From an uncultured Prevotellaceae bacterium (lineage in GTDB: Bacteria > Bacteroidota > Bacteroidia > Bacteroidales > Bacteroidaceae): 64,000 bases of DNA. This document shows, in pieces, positions 9,508 through 16,678 of this stretch. The DNA lies in contig CACYME010000009.1 of assembly GCA_902775475.1 (NCBI GenBank), forward strand, positions 27,365-91,364, read 5' to 3'. The position numbers were made by a program, and so were the translations under genes. Each line of letters starts with the position of its first letter. Positions within the stretch are counted from its first letter, which is position 1. Below the pieces are notes generated by a model. That model worked only from the letters and a program-made list of their open reading frames with translations, was not told the DNA's origin and did no database searches.

Positions 9508-9969
9508 TTATTTATACTGGTTAATATCAATAGCCTTCGGCTTCTGGGCCTCGTGCTTGTGCTCGGTGCCATCATAGATGTAGAGGTTGTTGAGCAGGCT
9601 GCGGCCGAGAGGGCCTTTGGGCAGCATGCCCTTCACGGCGTGCTTCAGGATGCGCTCCACTCCGAAGGGCTTCTTGCGAAGCTCGGCGGGGGTGTTGAAG
9701 CGCTGGCCGCCGGGATAGCCAGTATAACGGGTGTAGACCTTGTCGGTCTCCTTCTTGCCGGTGAACTTCACCTTGGCAGCGTTGATGATGATAACGTTGT
9801 CGCCGCAATCGACGTGCGGAGTGAAGCTGGGCTTGTACTTACCGCGGATGAGCTTGGCGACCTTGGAGGCGAGGCGTCCCACCACCTGGTCGGTAGCGTC
9901 GATGACGACCCACTCCTTCTTGGCAGTCTCTTTGTTAATCGAGACGGTCTTGTAACTTAAAGTGTTCAT
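9508..9969 (-). CDS. rplM: 50S ribosomal protein L13 (uL13)
   Basis: 153 residues with the L13 blocks WVVIDATDQVVGRLASKVA, FTPHVDCGDNVIIINAAKV and LKHAVKGMLPKGPLGRSLLN. L13 is an early 50S assembly protein. It is the first gene of rplM-rpsI and has a leader of about 150 nt between its start codon and the promoter box at 10122-10129, long enough for feedback control by a ribosomal protein, though I recognise no known leader motif. Confidence 0.99.
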   Translation of the reverse strand: MNTLSYKTVSINKETAKKEWVVIDATDQVVGRLASKVAKLIRGKYKPSFTPHVDCGDNVIIINAAKVKFTGKKETDKVYTRYTGYPGGQRFNTPAELRKKPFGVERILKHAVKGMLPKGPLGRSLLNNLYIYDGTEHKHEAQKPKAIDINQYK

Positions 9970-10121
9970 TTCTTCGTTTAATTACTAAAAAACAGTTTTT
10001 TTACTTTATAAAGTTTACATTGCTGAACGCCGATTCACAAACCACGCTGTCCGGCCAAAGACAGGCGCTATTTACACGACGCCCACGGGGATTCTAAGAC
10101 TCTCCCCTAATAATCGGACTG

Positions 10122-10129
10122 CAAAGGTA
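10122..10129 (-). promoter_or_regulatory. Promoter -7 box for rplM-rpsI
   Basis: TACCTTTG on the minus strand matches the Bacteroidota -7 consensus TAnnTTTG. No clear -33 TTTG is visible at the expected distance. Transcription from here would leave a 5' leader of roughly 150 nt ahead of rplM. From 10130 to 10286 I see no gene, only an A/T-rich stretch and a short C6/G7 inverted repeat near 10252. Confidence 0.55.
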
Positions 10130-10286
10130 CTACTTTTCTGCCATTCATCGACCATCAGCAGCCAGCCAGGACCCAACTTTTACGATTATTTAACAAATTA
10201 CATTAAAAAAACAAAATGATTGCCCGCAATTGTACCACCAAAGCCCCCAAGGGGGGGCGGAACACTTGGGAGCAACGCAAAAACAG

Positions 10287-10718
10287 TGTTCAAAATTACC
10301 ACTAAAAAAAGTTCGTCCTGAAGAACGATTCTGGCTCAAAAAATGCCCTTTTTCAACCATCAGGAAGCAAATTCGACTCGCTGGAGAGAATTAAAATAAG
10401 TTAATTTTTGCACAACGATACCCATTTCGTGCAATTTTCGGGCATTTTTTTAGCGATTTTTTGCCTCGACTCCTGCTTCCGTAAGCACGCCAAATTTTCA
10501 AAAGTCAACGCCTTTTGAAAATTTGGCGTTGACTTTTTTCAGCCGTCCAACGCCTTTTACTGTCAAAAACAAGCATAAGCGTCTATATTCCAGCCATTTA
10601 GCAAAACCCCTCAAATTTCACGTTTTTTCAGCCAAAAAGTTGCTCGCGCAGAATTTTCAAAATTTAGAGGGGGGCGAGTGTTCATTTTGGGAACAAAATT
10701 TACAAAAATTTAGAAATA
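10287..10718 (+). repeat. Dispersed intergenic element, copy A
   Basis: One of five copies of a roughly 420-bp non-coding element (others at 26689, 34490, 49965 and, inverted, 59750). Blocks in order: a 5' box with GGCTCAAAAAATGCCC; TTGCAC/GTGCAA inverted repeat; GTAAGCACGCC followed by a terminator-like hairpin AAAAGTCAACGCC/GGCGTTGACTTTT with T-run near 10500-10540; TTAGCAAAACCCCTC; and a 3' block GCGCAGAATTTTCAAAATTT. It sits between the divergent rplM and nitroreductase promoters. It is about as similar to copies B and C as those are to each other. No open reading frame is shared by the copies. Confidence 0.85.
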
Positions 10719-10724
10719 ATTTCA

Positions 10725-10841
10725 TTGGCTTTTCACTCACTTATTCGTAACTTTGACATCGCCGAAGGTACTCTCGTTCGGAAAAGCAAATGAAAAAAAC
10801 ACGTTTTTTCTTTGCTTTTCGCTCACTTATTCGTAACTTTG
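10725..10841 (+). promoter_or_regulatory. Tandem double promoter upstream of the nitroreductase gene
   Basis: Two near-identical promoter units, each with CACTTATTCGTAACTTTG. The -7 boxes TAACTTTG lie at 10748-10755 and 10834-10841, 86 bp apart. The second has TTTG (10811-10814) exactly 19 bp upstream. Between them is an inverted repeat (AAAAGCAAA with TTTGCTTTT). The same arrangement, with the same 86-bp spacing, precedes slyD at 35728-35841. Confidence 0.8.
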
Positions 10842-10866
10842 CACACATTATTTAATATATAAGAAC

Positions 10867-11499
10867 ATGAAGAAACAAATCATCACCTTGGCACTGCTGC
10901 TCCTGACAGGTGCAGGTGCCGCCCAGGCCCAGGACTGCTGCCAGGGCAGCGAGAAGAAAGAGTGCTGCCAGAAGGCCGCCATCGAGAACATCATGACGCG
11001 TACGTCGATACGCAAGTTCAAGCAACAGGCTGTGGAAGCCGAGAAGGTGGAGACGATGCTTCGCGCCGCCATGGCCGCTCCTACGGCGGTGAACAAGCAG
11101 CCGTGGCACTTCGTCGTGGTCACCGACAAGCAGGTGCTCAGCGAGCTGGCCGGACAGGGAGGCCGCGGCAACATGCTGCGCAATGCCCCGCTGGCCATCG
11201 TCGTCTGCGGCGACATGTCGAAAGCCATGCAGGGCAAAGGGCAGGAATACTGGATTCAGGACACCAGCGCCGCCACCGAGAACCTGTTGCTGGCAGCCCA
11301 CGCCCTGGGACTGGGGGCCGTATGGACCGGTGCCTACCCCATGGACGACCGCTACACCCATATTCAGAAGGTGCTGGGCATGCCCGAGACCGTCGTGCCG
11401 CTGAACATCTGCATCATCGGCTATCCCGACGAACAGCCCACGCCGAAGGACAAGTGGAAACCCGAAAACGTGTCGTACAACAAGTTCGGCGCAAAATAA
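10867..11499 (+). CDS. Exported nitroreductase-family protein
   Basis: 210 residues: a signal peptide (cleavage after about residue 22, GAAQA-QDCC), a short Cys-rich linker with CC pairs at residues 24-25 and 33-34, then a nitroreductase fold. FMN-binding signatures include MTRTSIRKFKQQAV at the start of the domain, MAAPTAVNKQPWHFVVV in the middle and HALGLGAVWTG near the end. Family members use FMN and NAD(P)H to reduce nitro groups or quinones and normally work in the cytoplasm, so the clear signal peptide is unusual. Expression is probably driven by the tandem promoter upstream. The natural substrate is unknown. Confidence 0.9.
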   Translation: MKKQIITLALLLLTGAGAAQAQDCCQGSEKKECCQKAAIENIMTRTSIRKFKQQAVEAEKVETMLRAAMAAPTAVNKQPWHFVVVTDKQVLSELAGQGGRGNMLRNAPLAIVVCGDMSKAMQGKGQEYWIQDTSAATENLLLAAHALGLGAVWTGAYPMDDRYTHIQKVLGMPETVVPLNICIIGYPDEQPTPKDKWKPENVSYNKFGAK

Positions 11500-11530
11500 A
11501 TTATAAATCGTTAAATCATAAATTACCCCG

Positions 11531-12406
11531 ATGATACAAAGTATGACGGGCTACGGCAAGGCTGTCGTAGTCTTCAAGGACAAGAAAATCAACGCTGAAA
11601 TCAAGTCGTTCAACTCTAAGCAGCTCGACCTGCTGACACGCATCGCCCCACTCTACCGCGAGAAGGAGATGGAAATGCGGCAGATGATAGCCACTGCCCT
11701 GGAGCGTGGAAAGGTGGACTTCGCCCTCTGGATAGAGAAGGACACGGGTGTTGACGCCACTCCCGTGAACGCCGCCCTGGTGGAAAACTATTACAAGCAG
11801 CTGAAGGAGGTGGCCAGTCGTGTGGGCATCCCCGAGCCGCAGGACTGGATGTACACGCTGACGCGCATGCCCGATGTGCTGACGAAGACCGAGACCGAGG
11901 TGCTCACCGACGAGGAATGGCAGGCTGCCCGCCAGGCCGTGGAACAGGCCATCGAGGCGCTGGTGAGCTTCCGCCGCCAGGAGGGTGCAGCCCTGGAGAA
12001 GAAGTTCAACGAGAAGATTGACAACATCGAAAGGCTGCTGGCCGAGATTGAGCCCTACGAGAAGAGCCGCGTGGAAAAGATTCGACAGCGCATCGTCGAC
12101 GGGCTGCAGCAGATTCCCGGCGTAGAGTACGACAAGAACCGGCTGGAGCAGGAGCTTATCTACTACATCGAGAAACTCGACATCAGCGAGGAGAAGCAGC
12201 GCCTGACCAACCACCTGCGCTACTTCCGCGAGACGATGGCCGACGGCCACGGACAGGGCAAGAAGCTCGGCTTCATCGCTCAGGAGATGGGACGCGAAAT
12301 CAACACCACTGGCTCGAAGTCGAACCAGGCCGAGATGCAGAACATCGTCGTGCAGATGAAGGACGAGCTGGAGCAAATCAAGGAACAAGTACTTAATGCT
12401 TTATAA
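11531..12406 (+). CDS. YicC/YloC-family endoribonuclease
   Basis: 291 residues beginning MIQSMTGYGKAVVVFKDKKI, the family signature SMTGYG, and ending with the conserved C-terminal block ETMADGHGQGKKLGFIAQEM followed by GREINTTGSKSNQAEMQ. The family (YicC N-terminal domain plus DUF1732) acts as an endoribonuclease in E. coli and B. subtilis. Only 3 bp separate it from gmk, and in Bacteroidota yicC-gmk-nadD is a common gene order, so it is very likely co-transcribed with gmk. Confidence 0.95.
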   Translation: MIQSMTGYGKAVVVFKDKKINAEIKSFNSKQLDLLTRIAPLYREKEMEMRQMIATALERGKVDFALWIEKDTGVDATPVNAALVENYYKQLKEVASRVGIPEPQDWMYTLTRMPDVLTKTETEVLTDEEWQAARQAVEQAIEALVSFRRQEGAALEKKFNEKIDNIERLLAEIEPYEKSRVEKIRQRIVDGLQQIPGVEYDKNRLEQELIYYIEKLDISEEKQRLTNHLRYFRETMADGHGQGKKLGFIAQEMGREINTTGSKSNQAEMQNIVVQMKDELEQIKEQVLNAL

Positions 12407-12409
12407 GAA

Positions 12410-13024
12410 ATGAGCAAAGGCAGTCTTTTGATTTTCTCTGCCCCCTCGGGCAGTGGAAAGAGCACCATCGTGAACTGGCTGATGCAGGAACACCCGGAGC
12501 TGAACCTCTACTTCTCCATCTCGTGCACCTCGCGTGCACCGCGGGGCACCGAGCAGAACGGTGTGGAGTATTTCTTCCTTACGCCAGAGGAATTCCGCCA
12601 GCGCATTGAGAACGACGAGTTCCTGGAATATGAGGAAGTCTATGAAAACCGTTTCTACGGCACGCTGAAGGAGCAGGTGGAGCGGCAGCTGGATCAGGGG
12701 CAGAACGTGGTGTTCGACGTCGACGTGAAGGGCGGCATCAACATCAAGAAATATTACGGTGAGCGGGCCATGAGCCTGTTCATACAGCCCCCGTCGGTAG
12801 AGGAGCTTCGCCGTCGTCTTGAGGGCCGTGGCACCGACACGCCCGAGGCCATCGAGAACCGTCTGGCCAAAGCCGAGTACGAGCTGACCTTCGCCCCGCA
12901 GTTCGACCACATCGTCGTCAACGACGACCTGGCCACTGCTCAGGCCGAGACCCTCTCGCTGGTCCTCGCCTTCCTCGCCGCCCCTTCCACCCCCACCGTC
13001 CCCTCTGCCCCCTCAGCTCAATAG
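12410..13024 (+). CDS. gmk: Guanylate kinase
   Basis: 204 residues. The P-loop is APSGSGKS (residues 10-17), followed by the GMP-binding blocks ISCTSRAPRGTEQNGVEYFF and EYEEVYENRFYGT. Catalyses GMP + ATP to GDP + ADP in the cytoplasm. The fold should end near residue 190; the last about 14 residues (APSTPTVPSAPSAQ) are a Pro/Ser/Ala tail unlike the usual compact C-terminus and lie right before the REP-like palindrome at 13031, which hints that the 3' end was altered when the downstream transposase unit arrived. Confidence 0.97.
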   Translation: MSKGSLLIFSAPSGSGKSTIVNWLMQEHPELNLYFSISCTSRAPRGTEQNGVEYFFLTPEEFRQRIENDEFLEYEEVYENRFYGTLKEQVERQLDQGQNVVFDVDVKGGINIKKYYGERAMSLFIQPPSVEELRRRLEGRGTDTPEAIENRLAKAEYELTFAPQFDHIVVNDDLATAQAETLSLVLAFLAAPSTPTVPSAPSAQ

Positions 13025-13030
13025 CCCCCC

Positions 13031-13062
13031 GCCGTCCAGTATGTTGCGTTGTCAACGCAACA
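13031..13062 (+). repeat. REP-like palindrome, copy 1 (5' of the HUH transposase gene)
   Basis: GCCGTCCAGTA followed by the palindrome GTTGCGTTG-t-CAACGCAAC. It starts 6 bp after the gmk stop codon. The same unit recurs inside the next gene (13373-13403) and across its stop codon (14002-14033). Confidence 0.85.
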
Positions 13063-13084
13063 CCCCCCAACAAAAAGAGAAGCC

Positions 13085-14023
13085 ATGACCGAAGAGACCT
13101 TCAAGAAACAGGGCCATAGCGAAGCACCAACAGGCTCCCCCGACGCACCCACCATCAGCCTCTCTCCGCTGGGATTCAAGGTAGAGCAGGAGTGGTGGAA
13201 CTCGGCCATCCACCATCCAGAGCTAACCGTGGTGGCCCTGCAGATGATGCCCGACCACCTGCATGGCATCCTCTTCGTGAAAGAGAAGATGGAAAAGCCG
13301 CTCGGCATAGTCATCCGCGGCTTTAAGCAGGCCTGCAACCGCCACTACCGGGAGCTCATCCTCGGTCTTCCTGCCGTTCAGTATGTTGCGTTGCCAACGC
13401 AACCCACCCAACAGAAGAGAGACCGCCGTGGCGAGGACCGCACCCACGGCCAGCTCTTCGCAAGAGGCTACAACGACCGCATTCTCTATGGCAAAGACCA
13501 GCTGGAACGATGGCGTGCCTATCTGGCCGACAACCCTCGCCGCCTGCTGATGAAACGAGAGCACCCCGACCTGTTTCGCGTGCAGCGCAACCTGACGGTG
13601 AATGGCATGACCTTCTCTGCCATTGGGAACCGCTTCCTGCTTGACCACCCAGAGCTGCTGCAAGTGCAGTGTTCGCGTAGTTCTACGGAAGCAGAGATAA
13701 ACACCTATGTGGACAAGTGCCTAAGTGCTTGCCGACAAGGGACCGTGCTGGTGTCGCCATCCATCTCCCCAGGCGAGAAAGCTGTGATGAGAAAGGCTTT
13801 CGAGGCAGGCATCCCGCTGATTTATCTGCAAGAAAATGGCTTCACCGACCTGGCTAAGCCTGGCGGCAAACGCATGGAGGCCTGCGCCAAAGGGCAGCTG
13901 CTCATCATCGCCCCCTGGGAGCACCACAATGAGCGAGTCACCATCAGCCGCGGCCAGTGCCTCTCGCTCAACGACATGGCGCGCGCTATCTGCAACAGGC
14001 CGCCGTCAAGTATGTTGCATTGA
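13085..14023 (+). CDS. REP-associated (Y1 HUH) transposase-like protein with C-terminal Rossmann-like domain
   Basis: 312 residues from ATG 13085, preceded by AAAGAGAAG; an upstream in-frame TTG inside the palindrome is unlikely. Residues 54-66 (MMPDHLHGILFV) carry the HUH motif His58-Leu-His60 of Y1 nucleases, and LFARGYNDRIL with Tyr129 is the likely catalytic tyrosine, followed by the ADNPRR signature. Related proteins usually have about 40 more N-terminal residues with the first beta-strand, so this copy may be trimmed. The C-terminal half (LVSPSISPGEKAVMRKAF, PLIYLQENGFTDL) looks like a Rossmann-type domain seen in Bacteroidota relatives. Three REP-like palindromes lie before, within and at the end of the gene. 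It splits gmk from nadD without disrupting either. Confidence 0.8.
   Translation: MTEETFKKQGHSEAPTGSPDAPTISLSPLGFKVEQEWWNSAIHHPELTVVALQMMPDHLHGILFVKEKMEKPLGIVIRGFKQACNRHYRELILGLPAVQYVALPTQPTQQKRDRRGEDRTHGQLFARGYNDRILYGKDQLERWRAYLADNPRRLLMKREHPDLFRVQRNLTVNGMTFSAIGNRFLLDHPELLQVQCSRSSTEAEINTYVDKCLSACRQGTVLVSPSISPGEKAVMRKAFEAGIPLIYLQENGFTDLAKPGGKRMEACAKGQLLIIAPWEHHNERVTISRGQCLSLNDMARAICNRPPSSMLH
13373..13403 (+). repeat. REP-like palindrome, copy 2 (inside the transposase gene)
   Basis: GCCGTTCAGTAT then GTTGCGTTG-c-CAACGCAAC (13385-13403). It is read in frame by the transposase gene as AVQYVALPTQ, so the element has become coding sequence between the HUH motif and the catalytic tyrosine. Confidence 0.85.
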
Positions 14024-14033
14024 CAACGCAACA
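14002..14033 (+). repeat. REP-like palindrome, copy 3 (overlaps the transposase stop codon)
   Basis: GCCGTCAAGTAT then GTTGCATTG-a-CAACGCAAC, one mismatch in the stem. The transposase stop codon TGA (14021-14023) lies in its centre, and nadD starts 35 bp further on. Confidence 0.85.
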
Positions 14034-14067
14034 AACGGAACAGCACACCCCAAAAAAGAAAAAGACC

Positions 14068-14643
14068 ATGAGAATAGGCATCTTCGGCGGTTCGTTCAAC
14101 CCCATCCACGTGGGCCATATAGCCCTGGCCCGACAGCTGCGGCAGCTGGCCAGCCTTGACGAGGTGTGGCTGATGGTGTCACTACAGAACCCACTGAAGC
14201 AACGAGCCGACCTGCTCGACGACCAGCTGCGCTACCAGATGGCTCGCCTGGCCCTCCACGGCGAGGAAGGCATCGTGGCGTGCGACTACGAGCTGCACCT
14301 TCCCAAGCCGTCCTATACCTGGAACACGCTGCAACACCTGAAAGAGGACTATCCTTCGCACGCGTACATTTTATTAATTGGGGGCGACAACTGGGCGCTG
14401 TTCCCCCGATGGTATCATGCCAGTGACATCCTGCGCGAGCATCGGGTGGTGGTCTACCCCCGGCAGGGCAGCGAGATTGACCGCTCTACCCTCCCCCAAA
14501 ACGTCTCTGTGGTCGAAACGGAACTGCTCAACATCAGCAGCACCGAAATTCGCCAGCGCATGCAGAAAGGAGGCGACATCCGGGGAATGGTGCCGCCAGT
14601 CATAGAGCCGTTAGTCCGCAAGTTCTACCAGAAGTCTTACTGA
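14068..14643 (+). CDS. nadD: Nicotinate-nucleotide adenylyltransferase
   Basis: 191 residues beginning MRIGIFGGSFNPIHVGHIAL, with the nucleotidyltransferase motifs GGSFNPIHxGH at the start and ISSTEIRQRM near the C-terminus. It adenylates nicotinate mononucleotide to deamido-NAD in de novo and salvage NAD synthesis. ATG 14068 is chosen because the upstream in-frame extension runs through the palindrome and has no homology-like sequence. It is the third gene of yicC-gmk-nadD, separated from gmk here by the transposase unit. Its last 7 bp overlap the convergent glycosyltransferase gene. Confidence 0.97.
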   Translation: MRIGIFGGSFNPIHVGHIALARQLRQLASLDEVWLMVSLQNPLKQRADLLDDQLRYQMARLALHGEEGIVACDYELHLPKPSYTWNTLQHLKEDYPSHAYILLIGGDNWALFPRWYHASDILREHRVVVYPRQGSEIDRSTLPQNVSVVETELLNISSTEIRQRMQKGGDIRGMVPPVIEPLVRKFYQKSY

Positions 14644-15674
14644 TGCTTGTCACGCCCCGTCCATTTCCTGACCCGGCGGGCAAGCGATTTACTGATTGTG
14701 GTGTAGTTACCCGCTTTCAGGTTCAGCCATAGCTCCTCCAGCGAATAGCTGATCTTCGTCCAAGGATGGTTCCAGCCCAGCACCTTGTAGCGACGCTCCT
14801 TGTACTCCACGTTTTCAATGACATACTTCGGATGCTTCAGCGGGAACGACAGTTCATAGCGTGGCATGGTGAAGATACGGCGCAGCCGGTGGGGCATCGT
14901 CTTCAGCTCTGCCGAGAAATGCGTGGAATCGGCCGTCAGCCCCACATTGTTCACCAGGTTCTTCACTGGCATGACGGTCAGCCCAGAATTCAGAATCATG
15001 TCTGCCCAATAGATGGTCTCAAAATACTCCTTGCCGCTCTGGCTGTGGTCGCGGAACATCTTCAGCATCGTATTCCTGTAGTTGCGCGCCTTGGAGAGCG
15101 CCTCGAGTTGGTGCATGTTGAAGGCATCCTTCAGAAAGGCATAATCAGCCTCCCACCGCTGGGCCACTCTTCGCCATGATGCCCAGCCCCAGATGCTCTG
15201 GAACGAAGTGAAGAAATAGTCGTAGGGGACGTCCGGGGTGACCTCATCGGTGTTGAAGCCGGCAATCATCGAGATGCGCTCATCGTCCTCGTAGCGGTCG
15301 AGCATCTCCTTACAGAAGGTGAAAAACGATTGCGAGGGCACTACGTCGTCCTCGAGCACGATGACCTTGTCAGCCAGCGAGAAGGCCCACTGATGGGAAC
15401 GGAAGCCCGAAGGGTCGCAGCCCTGGTTCTGCTCCAGGTAGTTGCGGCGCACGTCGCACTCCCAGTCTATCTGGTCGTCGGCCACGATAGCGCGGCAGGC
15501 CTCTATGCCCGCCAGGTCGCGCTCGCCACGCGGTCCGTCCTGATAGAGGAACAACCTGGTGGGGCGTGCCTGCCTGACGGCCTCAAACACTTGCCGGAAA
15601 GTGTCGCTGCGGGTAAAGAACAGCAGCAGCACGGCCACGTCGACTTTTGCGGGATAAAGCTCTTTTTTGTTCAT
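14637..15674 (-). CDS. Glycosyltransferase (GT-A fold, surface glycan operon)
   Basis: 345 residues. The N-terminal half has a GT-A type nucleotide-sugar binding fold: VDVAVLLLFFTRSDTFRQVF, LFLYQDGPRG and KVIVLEDDVVPSQSF, where Glu108-Asp109-Asp110 form the acidic metal-binding motif equivalent to DxD. The sequence resembles family 2/13-like transferases found in polysaccharide loci. No transmembrane segment is evident, so it is probably a cytoplasmic, membrane-associated enzyme. It is the last gene of the six-gene operon and overlaps the acyltransferase gene by 4 bp, so translation is coupled. Donor and acceptor sugars are unknown. Confidence 0.82.
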   Translation of the reverse strand: MNKKELYPAKVDVAVLLLFFTRSDTFRQVFEAVRQARPTRLFLYQDGPRGERDLAGIEACRAIVADDQIDWECDVRRNYLEQNQGCDPSGFRSHQWAFSLADKVIVLEDDVVPSQSFFTFCKEMLDRYEDDERISMIAGFNTDEVTPDVPYDYFFTSFQSIWGWASWRRVAQRWEADYAFLKDAFNMHQLEALSKARNYRNTMLKMFRDHSQSGKEYFETIYWADMILNSGLTVMPVKNLVNNVGLTADSTHFSAELKTMPHRLRRIFTMPRYELSFPLKHPKYVIENVEYKERRYKVLGWNHPWTKISYSLEELWLNLKAGNYTTISKSLARRVRKWTGRDKHQ

Positions 15675-16678
15675 TTCTTCAATCGTTTTTCAATGGGTTT
15701 CCACAGTAGCAGGCGCACCTTGTCAATCAAGATGGAGCCAGCGAAGACGCCAGCGATGAGCAGCACAGCATAGACAATAAAGGTGAGACGGGACTCGCCA
15801 TAGAACCACTGACGAATGGCTCCATCATAGTATTTGGCTGTGAAGCTGCTGCTATGCGTCAGATAGATGGAGAAGGCAGAGATGGCCACCCAGTTCACCA
15901 GACGGCTCCTTAGCGTCAGCTTACTGAAGAAGAGCAACAGATAGGCAGCTCCGACCACCACGACAGGACAGCAATAGAAATAGAGCACGCCGCCCAGATT
16001 GTAGTGGCGCAGGATGAACACCACAACGGTCAGGAAAGCCACGGTTCCAAGATAGATGCCCAGATCAGCCATGCGGCTGAAGCGGGTGAACCAGGGCCGA
16101 CACACGTTCATATAGCGCGCCAGCAGATAGAGGCACATGAACCAAGGCAGGGAATAGCCTGCCTTGAGCCAGGTGGTAGCCTCGAAGAGCCAGCCGAAGA
16201 GGAACACGAAGCCGAACACAGCCAGTAGAAGACGCTCAAACTGCTGACGGGTGGCATGCTCCACGAAACTACTGAGCACGGGGGCGAAGAGGTAGAGCGC
16301 TATATACACCTTGACGAACCAATAGGCATCGGCATCGAGCAAGAACAGCTTCTGCACTGCCTTGGAAGGCATCTGCCCGCTGACGGCATAATCCACGCCC
16401 AGACAGATGACGCCAAAGAAGAGCAGCTGGAAGACAAGCTCGGCAAAGCGCAGCATCCGAGGCCGTATTCCATACCATCCCGAGAGCATGACAAACACAT
16501 TGACACCGACGATGGAGAACCCCTCTGTGAGGAACTGTAGGAAGGCCGACACAGGCTGTGCCGCGATGACGGCGGCGTCGGGCTTGGGCAGCGCACGGAA
16601 ATTGGCGTGCACCACCATGATGAGGAGCATTGCCACGATGCGCAGCAGCTCCATGTTGCTGTCACGAGTCTTCGTCAT
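15671..16678 (-). CDS. Acyltransferase family 3 membrane protein
   Basis: 335 residues with about ten hydrophobic segments. It starts MTKTRDSNMELLRIVAMLLI followed by MVVHANFRALP, the typical acyltransferase-3 opening with the conserved His in the first helix (R-x-x-A-M-x6-H pattern). Such enzymes O-acetylate or otherwise acylate polysaccharides at the inner membrane. It overlaps both neighbours by 4 bp (flippase upstream, glycosyltransferase downstream), so it belongs to the same operon and probably modifies the same glycan. Confidence 0.88.
   Translation of the reverse strand: MTKTRDSNMELLRIVAMLLIMVVHANFRALPKPDAAVIAAQPVSAFLQFLTEGFSIVGVNVFVMLSGWYGIRPRMLRFAELVFQLLFFGVICLGVDYAVSGQMPSKAVQKLFLLDADAYWFVKVYIALYLFAPVLSSFVEHATRQQFERLLLAVFGFVFLFGWLFEATTWLKAGYSLPWFMCLYLLARYMNVCRPWFTRFSRMADLGIYLGTVAFLTVVVFILRHYNLGGVLYFYCCPVVVVGAAYLLLFFSKLTLRSRLVNWVAISAFSIYLTHSSSFTAKYYDGAIRQWFYGESRLTFIVYAVLLIAGVFAGSILIDKVRLLLWKPIEKRLKK

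Noticed and set aside
10250-10266. GCCCCCAAGGGGGGGC near 10250 as a terminator
   Set aside because: A compact C/G inverted repeat without a following T-run on either strand and with no gene ending nearby.
13049-13084. Upstream TTG start for the HUH transposase
   Set aside because: The extra codons come from the REP-like palindrome; ATG 13085 has a purine-rich ribosome-binding sequence just before it.
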